DNA from: Diphasiastrum complanatum
Taxonomy: Eukaryota; Streptophyta; Lycopodiopsida; Lycopodiales; Lycopodiaceae
Direction of reading: 5' to 3'
Assembly: GCA_029204225.1 (NCBI GenBank)
Contig: CM055103.1
Coordinates: forward strand, 42,493,368-42,557,367
DNA length: 64,000 nt
Shown here: in pieces, positions 1 to 11,429 of the stretch
Layout of the letters: each line of letters starts with the position of its first letter
How positions within the stretch are numbered: the stretch's first letter is position 1
Made by a program: the position numbers and the translations under genes
Notes under the pieces: model-generated
What the model saw: only the letters and a program-made list of their open reading frames with translations
The model's database searches: none
Told to the model about the DNA's origin: nothing

Positions 1-570
1 AAAAAAGGGCAAAGCCAATCAAATCAAGTATCTATTTTCTCATAGCAAAATAAGGGAAAAATACATTTCATAGCTTCAACTTGTTCAAAACCAAATTAAA
101 AATGCGCAGCTGATGGGTACACTGGACAATTGAATAAAGAAAAAACAAAAATTAGCCATCCACAAATTACTGATATATATAGTATTATCCATGAAAATTT
201 GATAGCACATATATACAAGTGATTCCTTGTCATTCGGAATGAGTTTGTTCCAAAAGAGATCCACGACATTTCATGTAAAGATTTTTAAATTTTTCCAATA
301 TTTTTCCAAACCCTATGCACATGAGTAATAGCATGTCATGAGGGACCAAAGGTATAAACATCAAGAAAACATGGAATATGATTAGTATACCTTAAGGTCA
401 ACTAGATATTTTATTACAGTTATGTGCTTTAGGGTATGCTTATTATAGAATCTAGATATTGTTCATATCATAATAGAATTATAAATCATGTATTATTTTC
501 AAATCATTTTTTGTGTAAAGAATGAAACAGCTAGGGTACAAAACATCTAGAACGGATATCTTTTTTTAAC
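1..570. other. AT-rich sequence without a recognisable gene
   Basis: I see no convincing coding region, RNA gene or repeat boundary here. The sequence is A/T-rich and changes abruptly near 570 to the pyrimidine-rich DNA that leads into the hAT-like transposon. It may be host intergenic DNA flanking that transposon, but no terminal inverted repeat or target-site duplication is visible at the junction. Confidence 0.5.
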
Positions 571-3500
571 CTAATCCCCCCCCCTCGCTTCATCTCTCTC
601 CCTGCCCGTCGCCCTACTGTCCGCGCCCTCCCTGCTGTCCGCCATCGCCCTACTGTCCGCGCCCTCCCGGCTGTCTTCACATTGCACTGATCGCGTCTCC
701 CCTGCTATTGCTATTTCGGCCTTTATTGTGGTTTTTTCAAGCCTTCCGACTCCTATCGCACCCACAGAGATCTCTGCCTTCTTTCCCCAGTCCTTTCTAC
801 AGAGATGGTGCATTCCAACCTTGCCGATCTGTGGGACGAGGTGGACATTGTCAGGCGGGTTCCCGACAAGTCTAACAAGTCCGGCCCAAGGATAGTGCGT
901 TGTCGATATTGCCTGACAGAGTTCGTTGCCACCCTCACTCGCCTTAAAGGTCACCTACTCGGCGCACGCGCGAGAGATGGTGGCACACTGAATGCTGCCC
1001 CCTGTGCCAGCATGTCCGTTCCCGTCAGGCAACGACTTTTGGATACCTACGGGCCACGTCCTGTGGCGGGGGAGAACACCATTTCGGAGGGTGTTCTTCG
1101 GTTTTGCACCACTCCTTACGTGGTTGGCCCCGAGTTGCTGCCTGCTTGGCTGGCACGCACGAGGAGAGGGAGTGCATCCTCGTCCAGTCCCTTTGCCCCT
1201 CATCCCTCTCAGACAGTTCCGCCTCACGCACCCCCATCTGCACCCATTCCGGTGGATCCTGTCCCACCGCGTCCGCCAGTTGCCACTGTGGTTCCACCAC
1301 CACCTACTGTTGCTCGCACTCCCCCAGTTTACGACTTTCTCATGGACTCTCCGCCTCCCGAGCAGGAGCAGGCCCCGGATGCCAGTGACGAGGCCTTCCA
1401 GGATGTTGAGGAGATCCCTTCCTCCCTCCCTTCACATCCGGATGACCACCCTACCCAGCAGTTTTCGTATCCCATGCCAGATGTCTACCCTCCACCAGTG
1501 TACCCCACTTACGCTGCTGCACCCATCTCGGCCAGTGCATCCCACTCTCCCCATTCCACGTCTACAGCCGATGCATCCACTAGTGCCCAGGCTATCGCGT
1601 CATCATCCATTCCCGTCACGTTTGGTGCACCGTGCTGGAGGTCTGCTACCCGTCGCCCAGCTGGGAGAGTTCTTAGGCGGCAGAGCATACACAGCGCGCA
1701 TCAGCCGCACATGGACAGAGAGGCCACACAGGCCATGGCCAGCCTAATTTATGAGCTGAACCTTCCATTTGCCATCACCGACTCCGAGCCCTTCAGAAGG
1801 GCCTTCCGCCTTGCACAGTCTGTCAGCCCTAGCTGGAGAGTCCCTAGTTCAGAGGTTGTCCGCACACACATGCTGAGGGATAGGGTTGAGTCCTTGTCTA
1901 GAGAGATGGAGCCTCTGCGTCGCCACTGGGCCACTTACGGTTGCAGCATCATGTCCGATGGCTGGACTCATGTCAGGAGGAGGCCGATCCTCAACATATT
2001 GGTCTCCAGCTGCATGGGCACACAGTTTTTGAGGGCCGTGGATTGTAGCAGGGGGGGGGAGAGTCATATCGGCAGAGTTCATGTTTGATGTCATCAGGTC
2101 TTCCATCCTGTCCATAGGCCCACAACATGTCGTCACGGTGGTGACGGACAATGCCACGAACTTCATTCAGATGGGTGTACTGCTAGAGGCCGAGTTCCCT
2201 CACATTGTTCATACCCCCCTGTGCAGCGCACGATATAGACCTTCTGATGGGGGACATAGGTGCACTTCCCTGGGTTAGAGCCATCGTCCGTGAGGCCCTC
2301 TTCCTGGTGACTTTTGTCACGAGGAAGAGGCGTGTTCTTGCCATGTTCCGGGTGTTCAGCCATCTAGACCTCCGTAAGCCAGCCCCCACACGCTTTGCAT
2401 TCGACTTGGTGGTCATCGACCGTCTGATCAGGTGCAGGGCGCAGCTTCTACAGATGGTTGCCAGTGATCTTTGGTGTGCCAGTACATTTCCGCGCACTGA
2501 GGATGGGGAGCACTTTTCTTCCACGGTGAGGGGAGACCAGTTTTGGAGGGATGCACAGACATTGTCAGGACTGCTTCGACCACTTTACATTGTGCTCCGC
2601 ATGGCTGACAGCGAGGGGTCGACACTTGGACTGGTATATGAGCTCATGGACCGGATTGGACAGTTCCTGCAGCTGCCCATCTTGCAGCCAGAGAGGTAAG
2701 CGGTACAGTGTTGTAATTGTTCTTTATCTTTTCAGAGTTTGCTAGTTTGTTTTTCTATCGATGTTACGTTTTTTCGTAATGCCCTAAACCACATGCCTCT
2801 CACCTGCAGGATGACAGAGCTGAAGTTCATCTGGGAGACGCGGTGGAACTACTTCCACAGGAGTATCCACAGCGTTGCACACATGCTGCATCCCCTCTTC
2901 CTCTCTCCGACACAGATCGCAGACAAGGAGGTCGAGGTCGATTGGCTTCAGTACATTCACAGGGTGGGTCCACACATAGGTTTGGATCCTATCAGGCTCA
3001 TGGAGGAGCTCGCTGCATTTCGTTTCGGCATGGGCACATTCGGCCACCCGGCTGCTCAGGATCCAGAGAGGAGGCAGCTACCCATTACCTGGTGGACCAT
3101 GTTCGGTAGCACATACCCATCTATACAGCGTCTTGCACTGCGTGTCCTTTCTCAGGTATGCATCTCATTTTATCCTCCATTGTTGTGTTTCGTTGAAGAC
3201 AATGTGCTCAAGTATTTCAATGCACGCACCACAGGATTGTGCTGCCTCCGTGTGTGAGCGTAATTGGAGCACATGGGCACTCATTCACACGAGGAGAAGA
3301 AACGGGTTGTCAGTGAGTCAGTTGGAGCGGTTGGTGTTCTGTAGCACCAACGCACGTCTCGCCAGGAGACTTCCGACCATTACGAGCGCATTGCAGGTGA
3401 TAAGCTAACCTTTCATAGCATGTTGGTTGACTCCTGGTATGTTGGTTTCATTTCTTGATAGAGTTGTTTCTCTGACATGCCAATTTTAAACCTTGCAGAC

Positions 3501-3589
3501 GAAGATATCCGATTTGGAGCGCCAGGTTGACTTGCCTACGGACAGCACCCATCCCATGCCTGCAGATGACCTGGGCACACAGTTGATGG

Positions 3590-3638
3590 CAGAGAGAGAG
3601 AGAGGGAGCTTGCCGAGATGAGAGAGAGAGAGAGAGAG
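3590..3638. repeat. GA microsatellite inside transposase exon 4
   Basis: The (GA)n tract encodes alternating Arg and Glu and is interrupted by a short CTTGCCGAGAT unit. Copy 2 has a single short tract encoding ERERE in an open frame, so expansion in copy 1 appears to have added sequence and broken the frame. Confidence 0.7.
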
Positions 3639-4462
3639 CTTGGGCTTGAGCACAGAGAGCCCCCATTGTACGAGGCAGATGAGCTAGTGTCAGAGGATGA
3701 TCAGGATGAGGATGAGCCTATTCGGGTTGTGTTCGCCAGATCAGAGCGGGATGAGGCATATGATACAGGTGTTGGGCACACGCCTAGAGCAGGGGTCATA
3801 GGTGCATCACGTGTTAGAGGTGGGACACATGCCACAGATTATACCGGGAGACGGGCAGGGCACACATGGGGGGCCAGTGGCATACCTTCTTATGTTGATA
3901 TGATGGAGGAGGCTCTTGATAGGGGGCAGACTGATTTGGGTTTACCTTCCGCAGCTGCTTGGATGCGTGCATCACAGAGCCATAGGCAATCCTATGACAG
4001 CACACCAGAGGAGTCACCAGATGACTTTGATTGTACCGATTGGGAGGCCATGCCAGGTCCGCATGGTGCACAGGATGAGGCACGGGATGTTCCCGAGGAT
4101 GGTGCTCATGATGAGTCCCAGAGCCTAGACCATTTGTATTCGGATGCCCAGCTGGACGACTTGATTGCAGACTTGGATTCAAAGGCCCAGCAGATGCCGA
4201 GCGTCAGGGCACCCCCATCCTCTCTAGCCAGCATGCCCTACACAGAGTCTCAGCCAGAGCAGCTACACGAGGTGCCTGCAGTTCCTCCAGTTCCTCAGAG
4301 GGTGTATGTGCGCCGCACAGCACCTCCAGTGCCACCGATACCGTTGAGGCCTGCAGCCCCTTCATCGCCATCCACTTTTGCAGCAACAAGTCTCCATGGC
4401 AGGCCACCATCTGTGCCCAGATCTTCTCTTGCAGCACCCACATCTACAGACGCTCCTCCAGT

Positions 4463-4562
4463 GGCAGCACCCACGGCACATCCTCCTCCTTTGGCAGCAC
4501 CCACGGCACCGGCTCCTCCTTTGGCAGCACCCACAGCACATCCTCCTCCTTTGGCAGCACCC
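4463..4562 (+). repeat. 30-bp coding minisatellite, Pro/Ala-rich
   Basis: About 3.3 tandem units of 30 bp start at 4463, 4493, 4523 and 4553. Each encodes a ten-residue Ala/Pro/Thr/His unit ending in LAAP in the transposase tail. Copy 3 lacks this block because of a larger internal deletion, so it is expendable or recent. Confidence 0.8.
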
Positions 4563-5150
4563 AGGATGTACCAGTACCGTCCACCACAGCGCCCCTTTCG
4601 GTACTTATCGCCGCTGTACTTGCCTCCTACAGGGACAGCCCCTCCACATCTAGTTCCTCCACCAGCAGCAGGCCCACGGGCACACACTCCTCGGACCTAT
4701 CCTCCACTATCAGTTGCACAAGGACACCCATCTTTGGCTACTCTATCCCAGCCGGCCGCAGCTTGGGCTCAGCCTAGTCAGCCAGGTGATCTGCATGGGG
4801 GTGATGAGGCATTGACGGCTCCCCTCGTCCGCAAGAGGCCAGGAAGGCCCAAGGGTGCACCGAACAAGAAAGGCAGGGCACAGAAACTGCCAGGGAAGAG
4901 AGGACGACCTCGCAGGGCTCCAGTTGCTGGTAGAGGTGCTGTATTACAGCCAGCTGCAGCAGGTGTTGTTGGTTTAGCCTGCTTGGGGGCTGATGCGGAG
5001 GCAGATTGGGAGGATGAGGATGACGACTCTTCCCCCTCAGATACACAGCCCATGCCAGTACCAGACAAACATAGATATCAGTTGCGAGAGTCAGCTCGGG
5101 GCCCTGAGTTGTCTCCGGAGCATTCATCTGAGTTTGAGGCAGAGCATTGA

Positions 5151-6250
5151 TTGTAGCTCCGTCATTTTATTTTTAGCAGTTTGATATCATGTTCCATGTT
5201 TGGCGGCCAGATGGTCGAACACTGTATTCAGACCATTTTTCATAAAATTAGCAGTAGGGAGCACTTTTACTAGGCATTTCATGCCTTCAACACCAACTTT
5301 TTGGTGAAGGGGGTTCAGCTCTTTAATGGCAGTTGGATCAGTGCCCTCTTAACCAGATTTTCAGCGCACTTTTACAGATCCATGGCACGCAAGTTAGAAA
5401 TCATTCCATGCAGTAGTTTCAGCATTTCCAGGATTCAAGCAGCAGCATCTGATTTCGAAGCAGAAGGCATTTTATCTTTCGACTAGTTTGAAGACTTGTG
5501 CATGCAAAACGGAGGAGTGAAAGCTTGAAAGGTGGACAGACAACTTGCATGCAGAAGTGGTTTCTTATATCATTCGACAGGATTCAGTACGTTCCAGCTT
5601 CCAATCTACTAGTTGCAGCTATTTGCGGATCGGACTTAGGGCCGGGACTTAGTGCCGATGCAGGATCGAAAGTTGAGGGACTTCTTTGACAGCAACCTCA
5701 CTGAGTGGTGTTCACTTAAAGTAATTAGAGCTTTTATCTGATACCCATGTTGCCCCGAAAAAAGTCAAAAAGAAAACACGTTTCTGAGAAACAGTGGTAA
5801 AATCCAAGAACACGCTTCTAGAAACGTGGTGCAACTATGATACATACATATATAGCCTTTGATTTCAGCACATACTTGCGTTACATACTGTGCCAAGTGG
5901 CTAATCTCTTTGACGAGATAGCTTCAATTTAACTATAGGACAAAATTGTAGCAAGGATTGGAGAAGAAAAGAACGATTTCGTGTTCCAACACTGCCAGAC
6001 AGCTAATACTGTATTTCAGTCTTATTTTTTACTTACTCATGGAAGCCAGCCAAAGAAAAAGAGTAATCGCTCCTTTTGTCCCTCTTGCTTTTTGACAGAT
6101 TTCACATGCCCATGCCCACCATAATTGAGATAAAACATAACAATTCATAAACACATAGATTACATTGCATTTAAAAAATATAGAGATTGCGTTCCACAAA
6201 ACCAGGCACGTGTTGCACAAAAAAACACACTATATATTAATTCAAGAGAT
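5151..6250. other. transposon 3' region and sequence of unknown origin
   Basis: The first 90 bases after the transposase stop match the same region in copy 3 (19260-19350) closely, including a segment reading TGGCGGCCAGATGG. From about 5240 to 6130 I find no match to copy 3 and no recognisable coding region; short ORFs here have no motif. From about 6130 to 6400 the similarity to copy 3 (19520-19760) resumes, which looks like the 3' untranslated region of the convergent minus-strand ORF. Confidence 0.5.
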
Positions 6251-6399
6251 GTATCAAAATAACATTACGTATCCCGCCACATACGGCTAGATCTGTTTTT
6301 TTATACTACTGTCTAACTATATGCCGCCTCATTTACTGTCAAAAATTACGTAGAAGCAGTCCACCACATACGGCTGGACCTTATCTAGTCTTAGCATTC

Positions 6400-6695
6400 C
6401 TACGAGGATCCGACAGACTCGTCGTCCCAGTCAGGTGCATTCATCTCTCGCTCTGCCTCCCAATTAGCCCGACGAATTCGCACCCTTTCCTTGACCATGG
6501 CCAGCTGCTGTGCAGTGAAGTTAATTCCAATCCGCTATGTTTCCTCGCCCTTGACAGCGGGGGCGGGGTTTTGCAGCTCCGGGTGTCTCTGCCGAGTCTC
6601 TCGCTGCATCTCTTCAAAGTCTGCCTATAGCTTCTGATGCCTTTCATTGTGCCTTCGGACGTCTTCCTTGAGCTTCGTCCTCTGCACACAAAGCA
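6400..6695 (-). pseudogene. second, convergent ORF of the hAT-like element (copy 1), unknown function
   Basis: The minus strand encodes a short, very charged protein predicted to be helical, with a segment EDVRRHNERH that is identical in the copy-3 version at 19760-20125. Both copies end in an acidic tail (DDESVGSS here) just before a TAG and share the downstream untranslated sequence. This copy has two in-frame TAG codons. At its upstream end the coding match stops at a good splice acceptor (pyrimidine-rich, TGTGTGCAG, at about 6696), so an earlier exon may lie further right or may be lost. I do not recognise the family. Its repeated position beside the transposase suggests an accessory transposon protein, but that is inference. 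Confidence 0.5.
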
Positions 6696-6746
6696 GCCCG
6701 TCAAGCTATATACCACAATGGAAATAAACTATTCAAAACACAAAAC

Positions 6747-7101
6747 ATGTTGGAAATGGTGAACTCTTGCAACCATTCCCTGGCATTCCCCGAAAGCCGA
6801 AGCCCGAAGCCCGAAGCCCGAAGCCCGAAGGCGAAGGCGAAGCGAAAACCGAATGGCCGAAGTGGTCGAAGCCGAAGTGCTCGACACCAAAGTGCCCGAC
6901 GTCTGCCCCTGCAACCAAACCCCGAAGTGTCTGAAGTCGAAGTCGCCAACGTCATCGACATCGAAGTGGCCGACGAGGACTCAAAGCCAAAAGGTCAAAG
7001 TCACCGAAGCCGAAGTACCCGAAGTGCTGAAGATGAACCTCGAACCTAAACCAAAAGTCGAGTTAGCAGTTAGCAGCTCGACGAGAGGGAGGGCATTGTA
7101 C
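6747..7101. repeat. GAAG-rich low-complexity block with a 7-bp tandem repeat
   Basis: From about 6790 to 6845 the heptamer GAAGCCC/GAAGCCG is repeated in tandem, and the next 200 bases are strewn with related GCCGAAG and CCGAAGT words. Both strands are open for up to 100 codons, which is what low-complexity DNA often gives. The final 20 bases are purine-rich and directly precede an LTR-like TG, so the block may be the end of a retroelement internal region with a polypurine tract. Confidence 0.55.
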
Positions 7102-7725
7102 TGTCACGCTCAGCCGCCAAAACAACGTTAACCAATAGATTGGCGTTAAACCTCTCTTGTAATTCATTGTTAATCTATCTTGTAATCTCATCTGTTGAGA
7201 TAAATGTAGGATAGAATGCGTAAGAAAGAAGGAAGTAGAAGAAGTAGAGAAGGAAGTAAAATATACTTCTGAGAGCTCTGCATGAAAGTCTGCTAACGAG
7301 TAGAACATAGCAAAAATTCTGTAAGAGGAGTGACAGGCCGCCAACGTGCGTGACACTGATCGACTCACTCCAAATTAAAAGAAAAATACAAACTACTTCT
7401 CAGTTCTTCCATCTCTGATTGTCGCGTCGCATCTGTCTGATTGAATGCTTCAAAGTCTGTGATCTGTAGTCGCTTGTCTAGGATCCTGCAAACAAAAATT
7501 CCGCAACAGCTAACGAAAATCTACATGTTATCAGAGCGGATCGTCTAGGCAACACAATATGGCTACAACGATTCAGACAAGAATAGCAATCAATCTTGAT
7601 GGCGCAAACTATCGAGTTGGAAGTTCCGGCATCTATCTCTGCTATCATGTCCCATGAATATTCTCCTTCCAAAGCTATAGAAGGATTTTTTATTTATGAG
7701 CTCAGTTTTTTAAAACAGGAACTGC
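7102..7725 (+). mobile_element. copia-type retrotransposon fragment: LTR, PBS and start of gag
   Basis: An LTR of about 424 bp runs from TGTCACGC (7102) to TCTACA (7525). It is followed directly by a primer-binding-site-like sequence TGTTATCAGAGCGG (7526-7539), close to the plant initiator-tRNA-Met type TGGTATCAGAGC. An ATG at 7559 opens a 31-codon gag start containing NLDGANYRV, typical of the copia gag N-terminus, before a TGA at about 7652. The rest of the element is missing, and the fragment meets the truncated gypsy pol near 7730. The purine-rich DNA just left of the LTR could be the polypurine tract of a preceding element, giving an internal-LTR-internal arrangement. Confidence 0.6.
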
Positions 7726-7729
7726 GTGA

Positions 7730-9250
7730 GCTTCTTATGCTTTCTGAGCACTCGAAACACCTTTCTGAGGTGTTTTAGATGCTCCTTCCTCGTTTTGCTG
7801 TAAACGAGGATGTCATCTAAAAATACGACTACGAACTTACCCAAGTATGGTCTGAGGACATTGTTCATCAAGGTCATAAAGGTAGCTGGAGCATTTGTGA
7901 GCCCAAATGGCATCACCTTAAACTCATAATGACCGTGACGAGTCCTAAAAGCTGTTTTCGAGACATCTTCCGATTTTATACGGACTTGATGATATCCCGA
8001 TCTGAGGTCTATTTTACTGAAAAACTTAGCCCCGTCGAGTTGATCAAACAACTCGTCTGCCCGAGGCATAGGGTATTTATTCTTAATTGTGACTTTATTG
8101 AGGGCTCTGTAATCTACGCAAAGACGCATAGACCCCTCTTTCTTTTTCACCAATAGGACTGGTGAGGCCCATGGTGAACTACTGGTCTGAATTTGGCCTT
8201 TCCCAAGATAGTCTGTTAACTGCCTAGTTATTTCTTCATCCTCTGTTCGGCTGACCCGATACGGAGGTTTAGAAACAGGTGATGTACCTGGTACTAGGTT
8301 TATTACATGATCTACCTCTCTGCTAGGTGGTAAACCATGTGGCAAATCTTCAGGAAAAACATCTTTAAATTTAGACAATAAAGTTTCTAATTTACTGATT
8401 TTCTGCTGAATAGAACTGGAAATAGAAACTTCAGGAATAAACTGAAAGTCACATAAGAATACCTGATGGTCTTCGTCTCCGATTAGCTGACAGAGTTTTG
8501 AACTGCAGACCATAGGGCTGTTGGGAACATCATGCTCCCCATGCAACTGGATCTCTCGACCTTTATGCTGAAAGCTGAGGGTGTTCTCCTGATAGTTTCT
8601 GTGGAGGGAAGGTCCTAAACTGTAGAGCCAATCTCTCCCGAGAACAATGTCTGTTCGATCCAGGTGCATTATCTGAAAGTTTATTTCATCTTGGTACCCC
8701 TGAATACCAAGATTTAACTTACTCACCATAGTTTCCCATATTTTTTTATCTTCACCCTTAGCTAATGAAACTATGTACCTATGCTGACTAGGTACTTCTG
8801 GTAGTTTAAGCTTTTTAACCAGGGTGTAGTTGATGAAATTATGGGTTGCCCCATCATCAACCATGACTCTTACTGACTGGTTACCAACTTTCCCATGCAT
8901 ACGTACTAGGTCATGCGGCCCAAAGCTGAAGGGTCTCGCTAGCATTGCAGAGGTCAGCTGGCAACAGTGTTCATGATCTTCATGATACACTTTCATCGCG
9001 GAAGTTGCCGAGTCACTGGGGAAACATACAGTCTGAACAAGATGAACTTGTTTTTTATCTTTCTTATCTTTTTTAGTGAAAGGCCCCTTGGGACATTGTC
9101 TGACTGTGTGTCCCTTGCCCATACACAGAAAGCACAAACGTTCTTGTTTGGCTTTCTCAAAATCATCTGGTTTTAAGGGCTGTATGAGTGAAGGGCGTTT
9201 CTGAGGAGCTTCACTTTTAAATTTATCTTCTTTCTTTCTTTCAAAAATTT
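7730..9250 (-). pseudogene. gypsy pol: zinc knuckle, protease and reverse transcriptase (truncated)
   Basis: The frame opens with the gag zinc knuckle [14 protein letters not shown] (CX2CX4HX4C). An aspartic protease follows with VDDGATHNF in place of the more usual DSGAT. The reverse transcriptase shows LRLCVDYR-like, [10 protein letters not shown] and [10 protein letters not shown] motifs and the catalytic FLDD box. This frame is uninterrupted to the break in the RT at about 7730, after [13 protein letters not shown], where the thumb, RNase H and integrase should follow. The join with gag is a frameshift in an A-rich stretch near 9250. The element could not complete its cycle without help from other copies. 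Confidence 0.8.
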
Positions 9251-10165
9251 CTTTTTAAATTGAAAGTCTTTCTGAGGAGGCTGCTCAGAAAGTGGTTGTT
9301 GTCTCGCTCTCTTCCTACCCACTGAATCATCATAGATTTGAGCATATCTGAGAGCTTGCTCAAGGGTAGTAGGCGAGTTTCTCTGGACCTCTACTTTATA
9401 TTCATCTTTGAGGCCACGGACAAATCCCCTGATTTTCTGATAGTCATCCATATTTTTAATCTTTAAAATTGCTTCTCGATACTGCGAGATATATTGGATG
9501 AGGGACTTGTCCATTACTGTTCTTTCCCAGGCTTCCCAGGCTCTATCAAGTTCATTCTCTGGTAGAAATTCTCTTAGGAAAGCTTCTTCAAAAGCTTTCC
9601 ATGACCGGGGAGTCTGCCCAGTCTCCTGGAGATTTAACCACCACTTATAGGCCATAGGCCCTAAGGAAAGACTGGCCTCAATAGCTTGCAAATGGTCAGG
9701 GGTCTGTTTAAGAGCATGAATGTTCTTCCATTTGCTGAGGAAGGTTTGTAGAATATCTGCATTTCTATCCTTCTCTTCCCCATTAAAAGTAGGAGGTTTT
9801 AAGTCTTTAAAAACACTGGGGTGAGACCGTAAAGTCTCACCCGAAACTGATGGAAGTGGAGAAGGGGATAACTGAGAAGTGGAGGGAAGGCTCCCTTTCG
9901 CGGAACTCAAAATTAAGTTTTTGAGTTCAGCGAACGAGTCGTCCACACTGGACTTGAAATTGGCTAATGCCAACTTCAGTTCATCCACTTCTGTTACCAA
10001 TTGGAGAAACTACTCCTTGGTAACCAGTTCGTCGAGTTCTTCGGCGAACTGTTCCTGTTCTTCCACTTCCATGGGTTCCTTCCCCTTTCTGTAAGCCAAG
10101 GCTTCTGTTTCAAGTTCGTCGAAGCCTCTTTCCGGGGGTTGATCAGGTCCCTGAGGAGTGGTCAT
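9173..10165 (-). pseudogene. gypsy gag (capsid region)
   Basis: I place the start at the ATG whose complement is at 10163-10165. It reads MTTPQGPDQPPERGF and is in frame with the main gag ORF, interrupted by one TAG just before residue 60. The body has the retrotransposon gag signature: PPTFNG, a WL/WW helix region (YKWWLNLQ), WKAFEEAFLREF and a YAQIYDD segment, then a basic Lys-rich tail. The frame ends at 9173, and the natural continuation into the zinc knuckle lies in another frame, so one indel separates gag from pol. Gag would form the virus-like particle in the cytoplasm. Confidence 0.75.
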
Positions 10166-11068
10166 CTTCGGAACTGAAAGAGAGCTACCTTAACCTCTGA
10201 AGGAAAAAAAGTCTAAAAGACTAATTTACAACTGTACAAGGAAAAGGAAAGATGACTTAGTTGTTTCTGAGGACTGTACTTCCAAAGAAATTACGAAAAG
10301 GAACCCTCTCAGCTCCTCCACCCAGAATTTCAGACCTGCTGTCCCGGAAAATCCCTGTTTGAAGCTTCAAAACGGTGCCAAATTTCCCGGTTCTTGAGTT
10401 GAGTAGCTGACTGATCTGATTTCAGGTGTGGGACTCCAACAAACCGAGTAAAAACCGGAAATTTACAAAAAGAAATCCGGAATTTTGAAGTCCTTGCCCT
10501 CGCTAGTTGGACAGCAACCTATCCGGCCCGATTTGCCCAATTTACAGCTCTGAAATCACCTTAAATCTCTGATTTAATCTCAGCCTGTAGGTCGCTGGTC
10601 TGTAGTAAGTAAGTTTGAAGCTCAAACTCTTGAGAATTCTCAATAAACAAGGATGAAATTTAACTTTTTCACTACCATGTCCAGCGCTGGCCCTGCTAGG
10701 GAAATTTACTCTGAAATCCCCTCAAAAATTTCTCAGATTCTTCTGGAAATTCAGAGGTAGCTTGCTATTTCTACAGCGATGGACCTGTACTATCCTTCCT
10801 TTCCAGAATCCACTCAGCTCTACTGAAATTCCTTTCTGAAAACGACAATCAGATCCTTGAAAATAGAGATAGATTGCTTCCTGTCCAGTGACTTACCTAC
10901 ATAAGAATTTTACTTCCTAGAACTGTAAATTCTCAGTGAATTTCAAGGGTTTGAAGGCTGCAACTACAGCGATTCTCCTCCTCTAATCTTTTCTGAGAAA
11001 CTAAGAAACATTTCCTATCTTCTGATAGCTTTCTCCACTGCTGCTCCTGAACTCCCTAGGATGGAGAT
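10166..11068 (-). other. gypsy leader between PBS and gag
   Basis: About 900 bp of untranslated leader lies between the primer-binding site and the gag ATG. I see no gene and no strong secondary-structure signal. Its base composition is similar to the rest of the element. Confidence 0.55.
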
Positions 11069-11429
11069 GGCTCTGATACCAGTGTAATAGATCCTAACAC
11101 CACAGTAGCGCAAACACTAACTGATCCACCCAACCTTGCCTACTCCCTGATATAGAGTAAGCCCCTCCTAGCCCAGTGTGAGGACTGGTAGCATGCTACT
11201 GCCAAGTGTCGGCCACGTAGCCCACTGCACGTCGGGACCCAACTGGGAGCCCTATCCTGCTGACAGGGTCCCTAGGCTGTGTTAGGCCCGCCATGACTAT
11301 GGACCGTGCTGGGGCACACTACTCACACTGTCTTGCCCTGTTGGTCATGTACGTTGGACACGACCCTGACTGTGGTTTCTGACCTATCTGTGTTCTCTAG
11401 GGTTCGGCACTGGTTACGAGCTCGTAACA
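11069..11429 (-). repeat. gypsy 5' LTR (11083-11429) and tRNA-Met primer-binding site (11069-11081)
   Basis: On the minus strand the LTR starts TGTTACGAGCTCG and ends TATTACA, obeying the TG...CA rule, with a length of 347 bp. One base later comes TGGTATCAGAGCC, a canonical plant initiator-tRNA-Met primer-binding site. This fixes element orientation and the right boundary. The 3' LTR is absent from the window, so the insertion cannot be dated by LTR divergence. Confidence 0.85.

Larger units (their letters stand above)
805..5150 (+). pseudogene. hAT-family transposase with BED zinc finger and AT-hook tail (copy 1)
   Basis: hAT transposases cut and paste their own element in the nucleus. Four exons are supported by GT-AG borders and by conservation in copies 2 and 3: 805-2695, 2810-3155, 3235-3396 and 3499-5150. 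In order, the protein shows a BED-type zinc finger (CRYC followed by RLKGH, residues about 30-55), a long Pro-rich linker, a DUF659-like catalytic region with SDGWT and VVTDNATN, and the hAT dimerisation region with WWTMFG and CERNWS. The expected D, D and E residues are all present. The last exon is acidic, then Pro-rich, and ends with AT-hooks (KRPGRP, KRGRPRR). Breaks: the G run at 2051-2059 shifts the frame, an extra C at 2214-2219 shifts it again, and a GA microsatellite near 3590-3638 disrupts exon 4. The start is the ATG at 805, aligned with the ATG region of copy 4. Confidence 0.75.
571..6700 (+). mobile_element. hAT-like DNA transposon, copy 1
   Basis: This is the most complete of four related copies in the window. 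It holds a four-exon BED/hAT transposase gene on the plus strand (805-5150) and a small convergent ORF on the minus strand (6400-6695). The same collinear arrangement recurs in copy 3, which supports a single element carrying both. The left edge is placed where C-rich leader sequence begins; a similar leader precedes copy 4 near 14300. The GGTACC islands found beside the other copies are absent here, so the ends are probably lost. The part between about 5240 and 6130 has no visible match in copy 3 and may be an insertion or extra element sequence. No terminal inverted repeat or 8-bp duplication was identified. Confidence 0.6.
7730..11429 (-). mobile_element. Ty3/gypsy retrotransposon, 3'-truncated, inserted in hAT copy 2
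   Basis: Reading on the minus strand there is a 5' LTR (11429 to 11083), a PBS, a leader of about 900 bp without a clear gene, gag, protease and reverse transcriptase. The element breaks off inside the RT at about 7730, so RNase H, integrase and the 3' LTR are missing. Its right edge falls inside the hAT transposase tail: hAT copy 2 resumes at 11430 with sequence matching copy 1 near 4090. Element order, Asp protease and RT motifs assign it to gypsy. Confidence 0.8.

Noticed and set aside
992-1747. 251-codon plus ORF overlapping the hAT transposase exon
   Set aside because: It is a shifted frame of the Pro-rich linker, which is GC-rich and free of stops in other frames. It lacks conserved motifs.
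6701-7131. ORFs of 61-100 codons on both strands in the GAAG-rich block
   Set aside because: Heptamer repeats keep all frames open; composition is Arg/Ser/Pro-biased with no domain.
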